A DNA stretch of 64,000 bases from Symbiodinium natans. Taxonomy: Eukaryota > Sar > Dinophyceae > Suessiales > Symbiodiniaceae. The translations under genes and the position numbers were made by a program. The stretch's first letter is position 1, and every line of letters begins with the position of its first letter. The notes under the pieces were generated by a model. It made no database searches. It was not told where the DNA came from and saw only the letters and a program-made list of their open reading frames with translations. The stretch spans positions 40,001 to 104,000 of the forward strand of contig CAJNDS010000023.1 in assembly GCA_905221605.1 (NCBI GenBank). The letters run 5' to 3'. Shown piece by piece: positions 23,005 through 31,747 of this stretch.

Positions 23005-23615
23005 GGCATGCCCAAAACACTGGTATTTGCAGCGTTTTCGCTTCTTTGTACAACGTACTGCACAGGGATGTGGAACAAGAAAGTCTGTCACAAGCGTCCA
23101 GGATTTCGCGCCCATGTCCAAAACATTGGTATTTACAGCGGTTCATGCCCAAAACGCTGGTATTTTCAGCGTTTTCGCCTCTTTGTACAACATACTGAAC
23201 AGGGATGTGGAACAAGCGTCCATGCCTTTCGCGACCATGCCCAAAACAACGGTATTTACAGCGGTTTATGCCCAGAACACTGGCATACACAGCGTTCTAA
23301 GGGATCGAGTTTTCGCTTCTTTATACAACATTTTGCACAAGGATGTGGAACAAGAAAACCTGTCACAAGCGTCCATGCCTTTCGTGTCCATGTCCAAAAC
23401 ACTGGTATTCACAGCGTTTCATGCCAAAAGCGTTGGTATTTACAGCGTTTTCGGCTCTTTGTACATGATTCTGCACAAGGATGAAATCTGTCACAAGCGT
23501 CCATGCCTTTCGCGACTATGCCCAAAACAATGGTGTTTACAGCGGTTTTGTGCCCCGAACACTGGTATTTGCAGCGTTTTTTTGCCTCTTTGTACAACAT
23601 ACACAAGGATACGGA
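23005..23615 (+). repeat. ~140 bp tandem repeat array (CATGCCCAAAACACTGG family)
   Basis: About four diverged units. Each contains one to three copies of CATGCCCAAAACACTGGTAT followed by TTACAGCG, then TTTTCGCCTCTTTGTACAAC, then GGATGTGGAACAAG and CACAAGCGTCCATGCC. A reverse-complement fragment of the same unit sits at 26570-26621, exactly where the large retroelement's reverse transcriptase stops. Confidence 0.85.
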
Positions 23616-23681
23616 AAAAGAAGGAAATCCTGCAAACCTTAAACTCTAAACCCAAAAACATGACATAATTCAATGTCGTCA

Positions 23682-25036
<1,355 letters not shown>

Positions 25037-25560
25037 ATAAGCACGAACAGCTCCCTCGTAACGATAGTAGATCGCCACGGGATCTGCTCCCGGCTTCTGC
25101 AAGAGCCCTGAAATACCGGCGCCAATGCCCCGAAGCACAACATCTGCTCCTTTGGCTTGGGACGTCGCATCGGTTGCGAACTTCTGGAAGCGCGCATAGG
25201 CGGTCCTATACTGAGCCTCGCCCAACATACCTTCGGCGTAACTAAGGGCCTCGTCACGGCAATCGGCTCGCGCCATCTCAACTCCCTGACTAAGTCGGAC
25301 CTCGTGCTCGTCTAGCGTCTCGACATCTGGGTCCATCGCGCTCAAAAACGAGGTCTTCAACTCGGAGAGCGAGGCTCCCGTCTCAGGATCTTCGGCTCCC
25401 TCGACGGCTTCGCGAGTCAACTCCGACCGACTTCCACGGTCCCTGGAAACACCCTCGGCCACAGGGCCTGATGTTGGGGGTGGCGCAGGGGGAGACGTTC
25501 CTCCATAGGCTGACGCCACCTGCGCATGGGCTGAACCGAACACGAGTGGCTCCACTCGGT
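25037..25560 (-). CDS. Gag-like N-terminal fragment of a second retroelement
   Basis: An open minus-strand frame of about 170 codons with normal protein composition and helical, charged segments (for example SELKTSFLSAMDPDVETLDE and GEAQYRTAYARFQKFATDA). It is followed at once by the TAG microsatellite, where it turns into poly-Thr. Upstream, at 25610-25830, more coding-like sequence continues in other frames (MTQADKEKVALEAPEEPG), so indels have broken it. A primer-binding-site-like motif at 25824-25842 places it at the 5' end of an LTR element. Family unknown. It is truncated at its 3' side. Confidence 0.5.
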
Positions 25561-25823
25561 GGTAAATGCTGCTTCCGACGTGGTAACGGTGACACCACGG
25601 CGCTTCAACTCCTGGAGGAAACTGCCATAACGCTTGTTACCCTGGCTCCTCAGGAGCCTCTAGTGCCACTTTCTCTTTATCGGCCTGAGTCATAGCAGGA
25701 CCACTCGGCGAGGTCTGACGCCTCGGAGGATCAAGACTCAAACTCCTAGGCCGCGGGCCAACGGGCCCGGCTGCGTAGCCTCTTGAAGATGGCAATGCCA
25801 TTGTAGCTGCTTGGAGTGATTTC

Positions 25824-25842
25824 CCAGAACAGCCCCCAACTA
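25824..25842 (-). promoter_or_regulatory. Candidate primer-binding site, second element
   Basis: On the minus strand it reads TTGGGGGCTGTTCTGGGAA, starting with the TGG expected of a tRNA primer-binding site. It is the same 19-mer as at 37195-37213 upstream of the large element's gag, while the sequences on either side are unrelated. Shared primer use is inferred. Confidence 0.4.
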
Positions 25843-25972
25843 GAAGAAGGTCCAGTGGACCCCGGGGGAAACGTCCAAAGCAAGCTACTTGGGTTCCTTG
25901 GCCTAGCGCAGTCACTCGGTCTTGCCGATTGTTTCCTTGCTTCTCACACGCAAGTCCCGGATCACAGTGCAA

Positions 25973-26291
25973 CCGATCCCGATTGGATCGTACTCAAGAG
26001 CTCGCAAACCTGCTGCGCAGCTGCAGTACGTTAACAGGCACTATGGCGGGTGTGTTGCCTTCGGCTAATAGCTCGGCTAAGCTTTGAGCTACGACCTTTG
26101 AGAGGAGTGTCCACAGCTGCAGTCGGGATGACGTGAAGCTGTACAATGCAAGAGCAAACGACATGCAATTGCTACTTCACTGCATCACATGCTACAATGA
26201 TGCCTGCTGCAAAATGCAACCTACTCACAACGCACGAAGCGAGGGGACATGTCTCTCATACACAGACACAGGCGCTTCCACTACTGCTACG

Positions 26292-26355
<64 letters not shown>

Positions 26356-26489
26356 GGCTAGCGCGCCTCAGGGCGCCTGGTCGTTTTGCTGCGGCTGAAC
26401 GTCCGGACATTGGTGTTTTGCGTCATTTCCGGTACAGGCCGAAAAGGTAACTTAAAAAAAACTACTCGCGGGCAAGGGAAAGGAAGGTT
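25973..26489. other. Intergenic DNA between two retroelement remnants
   Basis: Expected position of the second element's 5' LTR. No matching partner is in the window. No coding signal apart from microsatellite artefacts. Confidence 0.4.
26287..26354 (+). repeat. ACT microsatellite
   Basis: About 22 perfect ACT/CTA triplets, the reverse complement of the TAG arrays at 22.5-25.0 kb. Its right flank (GCGCCTCAGGGCGCCTGGT) matches the flank of the array at 22915. Confidence 0.95.
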
Positions 26490-29400
26490 TCAGGGTTTGG
26501 AAGCGATGTGTTGCTGTATGCCGGTCCCTGTTCTAAAGGTCAAGTCTGCAGCCCCTAGAGAAACAAAAACACTGTAAATACCAGTGTTTTGGGCATGGTC
26601 GCCAAAGGCAAGGACGCTTGCTTCGCGCACCGCCCCCTCGGCTTGGGCATCAGTGAAAAACTGCCCATCAATGACCCTACCCGTCCTAACAGTAAGATCA
26701 TCCACGTAGGCAATCCACTCCTTAGTATACTTAAGGCGCCTACCTCTGCCGGGGGCATAAGCCCTATCAACCACAAAGTTGAAGTCATCTGGGCCGTTAA
26801 TCGGGCCAAAGGTGAGGCCGACAGGGAGATACTTCCCTGATCTTGCCACAATGGCCAACACCTCGCGAGCACGCTTGGTGTTCTTAATCTGATTAAACCC
26901 ACTAACCGCATCCACGAAGGTATACCAAACCGAACCTACTGCGGCGGCGAGCACATCGCTGCCCCGCCGACAATAGTACGTGGAGCGCTTAATTCGGGCA
27001 TTCACACGGCGGTAGTCAACCACCAAGCGTCGCTTCCTATGCCGCTTATAGCTGGGCATTTCCTTGGTCGGAAACGGCGCAGATCCCCAAGCCGAGCTGC
27101 CGCGGATCAACTGACCCCGCTTGCATTCCTCTTCAAGCTTGTCGTCGACCCATTGCGCGGACTCGCCCCTCAGACTGTGAGGCTGGGACGAGACCGGCGG
27201 CCCGGTGGGGATGCAGTCATGGGCGAACTTCCTGACCGTGGTCCTGGTGGTGTCCTCCACCCAGAACCCAGCGGCCTTTCGCCGTATGACCTCCCTGACG
27301 GCTGCGATATCAGCATCGGTCAGCCCGGGTCTGGTTGGTCCAGGCTCGATCTTCAAACCCGACCATACGAGGTCTCTATAGGCCTCGGTGCGCCTAGGAT
27401 CCTCCGCGACCTTCTCGCCCGCAAGAGCATAGACCTCAAGGTCAGCCCGGACGGAATCCCAGTCCTTGGCGTCCGCCTTGGTCCGCCAAAACGCTTCCTT
27501 CTCCGCGGCATACTTATCCACCTCCTTATCCAGCTCCGCACGCTCTGCTGGCGTGAGGTCCTCGCCCGACCGCACGTCCGGGAGGGGAACGACTGGAGAG
27601 GGCTGTGGCGCAGCCGCGGCGCTATCTGCACCCGCAGTCGCTGGAAAGCTTTCAACTGCAGCGGTGCACAGCTCTTCTGCGCCCCTCAGACCAAGGTCCT
27701 GGAGCGAGGCGCAGAAAGCCGCCCCTATGAGGTTGTAGTCGGATTGCGCGCGCTCAACGTGCTTGTGCTGCACTGCGCCTAGCGCATCCGGCCTACTACA
27801 CCTCAAACCTACCGATTCTAAACTGAAATCGGCGAGCCACAGGGCCCCGCTCTCAACGAGGTTGCCGCGGCCACTGGCCCGCGCGAACTGGCACATGTCA
27901 GCCCGCACGAAAGCCCAAGGCCAGCGTGGCTCTGCGAGCGTCCCAAACAAGGCGCCCCACTCCTCTAGCCGCCAAGGTTCCCACTCGCCTTTTTGCGCCT
28001 GCAAACGCAGCGCGACGTGGGCGCCCGCGCGTGTGCGTTCCTGCGCACACCGGACGACTAGCTGGAGGAAAGCCCGGGGCACATTCTTGCCCTCAAGCCC
28101 AATTACGAGCACCTTCGGCTCTGTGCGCAGAACAGCGCCGCTAATGGCCTCCAAGTGCTCTTCTGCGGCCAGGTTCCAGGTGATCCCGTAGGCCTGCTTG
28201 CCTTGCACAAAAGCGGGAACAACCCTGTACCCGTGCCTCCTAGCCGCGTCGGAAACGACCGCGTCACCCCAAGCAACCTCTAAGACATCGGCAACCCCAC
28301 CAAGGAAATACTGCCGGAACCAACTCTCGACAGCACCCGACTCTGGGGAAGCCCTAGGCTGCAACGCGCGGGGTTCCGCGACCAAGAGGTCCGCGAGGGC
28401 CTCTTGGATCGAGAGCACACTCGTGCCGGCACGAGACGCTCGCTCGAGGGTCCTGTCCTGCAACGAATACGCCCCCTTGTCCAACTTTCTGGCCGAGGCT
28501 GCAGCAAGCACGCCGTCGCGGTTTAGGTCGATTTTGGAAATGATTTCCTTCACAGAAACCGCTTCATGGGCCGGACGGGTCCCTTCTGAAAGCGTGAGCG
28601 CTCCGTCCTCGGCGATATATGCAAGCCGCCATTTGACGCGAACCCCGCTGGCGTCGGGGAGATAGCGATGGACGCCAACCTGCGCACGGGCCGCATCCAG
28701 CGTGACCCGTCCTAACCTGCACACCTTCGGGCCTCCACCTACACCCCGATAGGCAATGCGGTCACCAAGGCGGAGGACGAAGTCCCTCCCGCGCCTGGTC
28801 AGCGTGAACTCCACCTGCTTGGCGTCGCCTTGAACCTGCTGCCCTAAGCTGGGGCGAGACAAGTCGTCCCCGCCGGTTCCATCGTCCTCAAAGACGACCG
28901 GCTCGCGGGATTCCGCGCCATCTGCATCCGCAGGGACAAGAATGCAGTCTTCTGCGTGCGCCTCCATCGGGCCGCGCCGGGCGGAAGAAGTACCCCCCGA
29001 CTCCATCGACACGGGCTCCAAGGTGAGCCTGTGGCCCTTGACTTCCAACACGCGCCAGGGGCCGGTCAGACCCGGTTTCCAAGGCACACGCCCCGCCCCC
29101 TCTGAGCGGGCCCTCGGAGCGTTCCAGACCACTCGGTCGCCTGGTTTAAGGTCCACAGTGCGCCTATGACGGTTTGCAAGCTTCGCCCGCGCTTCTGAAG
29201 ACCGCGTCCAGTGCTCTCGGACCGCAGCAGCTAGCTCCGAGAACTGTTTGAACTGGCTCCGAGCCCAATCAGAGATTGGTTCAAACTGCAAGGCGTCTCG
29301 CAGGACGTCCTTTTCAAGTGGTAGAGCGAGCGACCAGCTCCGCTCTAGGTCCCTCGGGGTATACCCGCGGGGTCCCGGAGTGTTGTCTATGACGTACTCC

Positions 29401-30419
29401 GCCACCACGAGCCAATCCGACCAAGCTTCGGAAAGGGAGGCGCCGACTTGTCTGACGACCGCCCCCAGCACCTTTTGAACTTCTTGGTGGACTCGCTCGT
29501 TTGCGCCCAACTCACAAGGCCTCAAGGGCGCGCTAAACCGCCACTCGGTCCCAAGCATCGCGCTGAGTTCTGCCATGAGCGCGTTCTTGAACTCTGGCCC
29601 TCTGTCCGACCTGATGAGGCTCGGGATCGTCCTGCTGCGAAGCACACAGCGCACGAACGCCCTCCTGACTTCCGGATGAGTCAGAGACCTCATCGGCTCG
29701 AGGAGGACAGCATGACTGAGGCAATCGAAGTACGTAAGCGAGTACCTATGCCCCTCCCTGTCCTCTCGGTTCGGACCCTCACAGTCCACGCTGACTTCCT
29801 GCCAGCATGTCTCGGCGCCACACTTGACCGCACGAGCTTCAACCTTCGTCGGTCGAGAGCGGCCTTTAATGCAGGCGAGACACTTGGCGACCCAGGTCCG
29901 CACATCTTTCTCCAAATCGGGCCACCAGACTGCCCTCTCCAGCAGTTTGATGGTAACCTCGGCAGACCTATGGGCCCCAAGGACTCCACAGTGGACTGAA
30001 TTGTAGCAGGCGCGGCGCCAGGTCACCCCATTCGCGCCCGCAGCCCCGTTGGGAACCACTGGGACGACGACGGTTTGACCCGTCCTGAGGGTCACCTCGC
30101 GCTCCAACAACCCGTCTCCGGATATCACCATCGGCGGCTCCGGCTTGCGAATCGAGCCCGCCAATGAGGGATCGCGCCGCTGGCCCTCGTACCACGCCGT
30201 ACGAAGGGATCCCGTGACTCGGAACTCCGAAATGTTCGCCGCGTCCCTCGCCTCGACCGCAAGCTGTTCGCGACGATTTTCGTCCTCCCCCGCGGCCAGG
30301 CTCAAAGACGGAACACCGCCCTTAAACTCGACCTTGACCTTGGTTGAGGAATGGTCCCAAATGCACAGGATAGGGCTTGGCTGACGAGCTCTAGAACCAC
30401 AGCAGGGCCATTGTGCTCC
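26490..30419 (-). CDS. Integrase - methyltransferase-like - RT(N-half) open frame
   Basis: Residues are counted from 30305; the frame is open from 30419 and likely continues an upstream polyprotein, so no own start is claimed. Integrase: H105-X6-H112...C142-X2-C145 zinc finger, then D174, D234 and E270, giving the canonical DX35E spacing (RSDRGPEFK, GANERVHQ). A GPW motif (about 411-420) corresponds to the GPY/F module. Residues 666-812 look like the methyltransferase-like domain seen in dinoflagellate elements (VLEVAWGD..., ending FVRADMCQFA). RT fingers and palm occupy 1050-1228: RRLVVDYRRVN, FVDAVSGFNQI, LTFGPINGPDDF and AYVDDL, with the triad D1132, D1202 and D1203. Residues after ~1228 (from about 26621) are translated from a genomic repeat. 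RT thumb is absent. Confidence 0.85.
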   Translation of the reverse strand, partial: GAQWPCCGSRARQPSPILCIWDHSSTKVKVEFKGGVPSLSLAAGEDENRREQLAVEARDAANISEFRVTGSLRTAWYEGQRRDPSLAGSIRKPEPPMVISGDGLLEREVTLRTGQTVVVPVVPNGAAGANGVTWRRACYNSVHCGVLGAHRSAEVTIKLLERAVWWPDLEKDVRTWVAKCLACIKGRSRPTKVEARAVKCGAETCWQEVSVDCEGPNREDREGHRYSLTYFDCLSHAVLLEPMRSLTHPEVRRAFVRCVLRSRTIPSLIRSDRGPEFKNALMAELSAMLGTEWRFSAPLRPCELGANERVHQEVQKVLGAVVRQVGASLSEAWSDWLVVAEYVIDNTPGPRGYTPRDLERSWSLALPLEKDVLRDALQFEPISDWARSQFKQFSELAAAVREHWTRSSEARAKLANRHRRTVDLKPGDRVVWNAPRARSEGAGRVPWKPGLTGPWRVLEVKGHRLTLEPVSMESGGTSSARRGPMEAHAEDCILVPADADGAESREPVVFEDDGTGGDDLSRPSLGQQVQGDAKQVEFTLTRRGRDFVLRLGDRIAYRGVGGGPKVCRLGRVTLDAARAQVGVHRYLPDASGVRVKWRLAYIAEDGALTLSEGTRPAHEAVSVKEIISKIDLNRDGVLAAASARKLDKGAYSLQDRTLERASRAGTSVLSIQEALADLLVAEPRALQPRASPESGAVESWFRQYFLGGVADVLEVAWGDAVVSDAARRHGYRVVPAFVQGKQAYGITWNLAAEEHLEAISGAVLRTEPKVLVIGLEGKNVPRAFLQLVVRCAQERTRAGAHVALRLQAQKGEWEPWRLEEWGALFGTLAEPRWPWAFVRADMCQFARASGRGNLVESGALWLADFSLESVGLRCSRPDALGAVQHKHVERAQSDYNLIGAAFCASLQDLGLRGAEELCTAAVESFPATAGADSAAAAPQPSPVVPLPDVRSGEDLTPAERAELDKEVDKYAAEKEAFWRTKADAKDWDSVRADLEVYALAGEKVAEDPRRTEAYRDLVWSGLKIEPGPTRPGLTDADIAAVREVIRRKAAGFWVEDTTRTTVRKFAHDCIPTGPPVSSQPHSLRGESAQWVDDKLEEECKRGQLIRGSSAWGSAPFPTKEMPSYKRHRKRRLVVDYRRVNARIKRSTYYCRRGSDVLAAAVGSVWYTFVDAVSGFNQIKNTKRAREVLAIVARSGKYLPVGLTFGPINGPDDFNFVVDRAYAPGRGRRLKYTKEWIAYVDDLTVRTGRVIDGQFFTDAQAEGAVREASVLAFGDHAQNTGIYSVFVSLGAADLTFRTGTGIQQHIASKP
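26570..26621 (-). repeat. Fragment of the CATGCCC repeat at the retroelement's 3' break
   Basis: Reverse complement of the 23.0-23.6 kb repeat (GACCATGCCCAAAACACTGG, then TATTTACAG). It replaces the expected continuation of RT, marking the 3' truncation or an insertion edge. Confidence 0.8.
26622..27158 (-). other. RT N-terminal half (fingers and palm with YVDD)
   Basis: It contains the gypsy RT blocks up to and just past the catalytic YVDD: RLVVDYRRVN, VDAVSGFNQI, GLTFGPINGPDDF and WIAYVDDLTV. It ends about 25 residues after YVDD, roughly where the C-half at 32918 begins in the family alignment. The two halves together make one complete RT without overlap. Confidence 0.88.
27870..28310 (-). 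other. Degenerate SAM-methyltransferase-like domain inside Pol
   Basis: VADVLEVAWGDAVVSDAARRHG resembles the first strand and loop of a Rossmann methyltransferase. PKVLVIGLEGKN sits where a C5-type enzyme has its catalytic PPC loop, and WPWAFVRADMCQFA ends the unit. The catalytic Cys is absent, so a structural or decayed role is likely. Comparison to the family is from general knowledge. Confidence 0.45.
29436..30020 (-). other. Integrase core, gypsy type
   Basis: An HHCC-like zinc finger and a DDE catalytic core with VSVDCEGP, IRSDRGPEFK and GANERVHQEV. All three acidic residues are in place with 35 residues between the last two, so nothing visible rules out activity. Confidence 0.9.
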
Positions 30420-31747
30420 TCACCCATAAACGCCAAAACTCTACCCTTCAGCTTGCAGTCATTGGCATTCTTCCCGCGACTGATAGCGCCCGCGGTCCAA
30501 TGCCCTTCTACGCCCTCATTGGACGCAGAGAATTGAGCAAGGACCCTTGACGCCTGCCGGGTAGAACCGCGGGGATCCGAGGCTTCTCCGGTTGCCCGCC
30601 AGCCAATGACCTGAGTAACCCTACCCACAAGGGCTATCAGCTTGCCGAAGGAGGGGTCTAAGGCAACCTCCTTGCCCTTAGACCTCCAGAGCACTTCGCA
30701 CTGCTCATTCACGACATGTCTGTGGCCGTGCCAGTTCACCACTGACGACCAATGCACGACGATGTCGCCCTGAACCGCATCCAGGGGCGAGCAGTTGTGC
30801 CCCGCCACCACAGCACCATCTTCTCTAACCACCCATGTGGTCCAGTAAGGCTTCACATCGCCCCACTTGGAAAGATCCTTGTGCTGGGAGCCGAGGCTGA
30901 GCTTCATGGAATGGCCCTTCTTCCATATCTTCCCACTCAGCATGCCATATGCTGTGGGAACTGGAGCATCCTTGGGCGTAGTCCTGAACCCTACCGCCCA
31001 TTGCTGGATGGTTGAGGACCTAACCCTAAACAAACCTCCTGTCCTATCCAAAGTTGCAAGGACGGAGTTGACCTCTAGGCCCACCTCATGGGCCTCAAGG
31101 TCGCCCTCAAGCGGAGGCTCGGGCTCCTCCCGCTCGGCTATCTCTACCGAGGTATCGACTGCCTCTTTCTCGATGCAGGCGGGGCAGCGAGAAAACAGGT
31201 AGGTCCGTTTGCCGCAGATGCATAGACCCTCATGGTCCCAGAGGGGTCGTGACGGTTCGTCCAGCATCCCTCTAATGCTAGCATCATCGATGGAACGAAC
31301 CGCGTCCAACCTCAAGGACCGCAGAACTTCCGCCCCCAATGCCTGCTTCCCTACGATCCCAAAACCTCGCAGGGGAGGCTCCGGAAAATCCTTCTTGAGT
31401 TCCGGACAAGCCTCGGCCACTTCCAAGTGGCCTTGCTGCGTGCGCCAAAGGCGTGGCCGCACCGCCCAGATAGCCTTGATGCCTGCCCAAGCCTCTCCTA
31501 CAGCCCTAGCTTCTTTGCGCTGCAGGTTCCTTGCTTGGAGCGTAAGCTCAACAACCAAAGGCCACCTAAGGACGGCTGTGACCAGCCCGCCTTGCCCAAG
31601 TCCTACGAGGAACTGCGGACGAAACCCCGAAGCTTCCCTAAGAACCTTGGCACAGCAAGTCGACCCTGATCCGCTTGATCTTCTTGGTCCCTGCGAGCCT
31701 GCCTGCCCCGCAATCAAAATGCGAGGCGAGCCCGTCGGTATCCTCAA
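30302..31747 (-). CDS. Unknown middle segment of the polyprotein, shifted frame
   Basis: 481 open codons in the +1 frame relative to the frames on either side. The N-terminal ~30 residues overlap the end of the previous frame and look like out-of-frame translation; true coding probably starts at CAKVLREASGFRPQ (about 31655), directly continuing RVDLLC of the upstream frame. A CICGK...CPAC motif may bind zinc. No family recognised. Near 30365 the text ELVSQALSC continues naturally as IWDHSSTKVKVEFKGG in the next frame. The segment therefore behaves as the middle of one polyprotein between two frame changes. It takes the spacer position between RNase H and integrase. Confidence 0.7.
   Translation of the reverse strand: MRIPTGSPRILIAGQAGSQGPRRSSGSGSTCCAKVLREASGFRPQFLVGLGQGGLVTAVLRWPLVVELTLQARNLQRKEARAVGEAWAGIKAIWAVRPRLWRTQQGHLEVAEACPELKKDFPEPPLRGFGIVGKQALGAEVLRSLRLDAVRSIDDASIRGMLDEPSRPLWDHEGLCICGKRTYLFSRCPACIEKEAVDTSVEIAEREEPEPPLEGDLEAHEVGLEVNSVLATLDRTGGLFRVRSSTIQQWAVGFRTTPKDAPVPTAYGMLSGKIWKKGHSMKLSLGSQHKDLSKWGDVKPYWTTWVVREDGAVVAGHNCSPLDAVQGDIVVHWSSVVNWHGHRHVVNEQCEVLWRSKGKEVALDPSFGKLIALVGRVTQVIGWRATGEASDPRGSTRQASRVLAQFSASNEGVEGHWTAGAISRGKNANDCKLKGRVLAFMGEEHNGPAVVLELVSQALSCAFGTIPQPRSRSSLRAVFRL

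Noticed and set aside
22185-23615. CRISPR-like regular spacing in the repeats
   Set aside because: Units are diverged, of unequal length and without constant-length unique spacers; the genome is eukaryotic.
27039-30202. Many + strand frames opposite the integrase/RT frame
   Set aside because: Shadow frames of the GC-rich minus-strand coding region; none has motifs.
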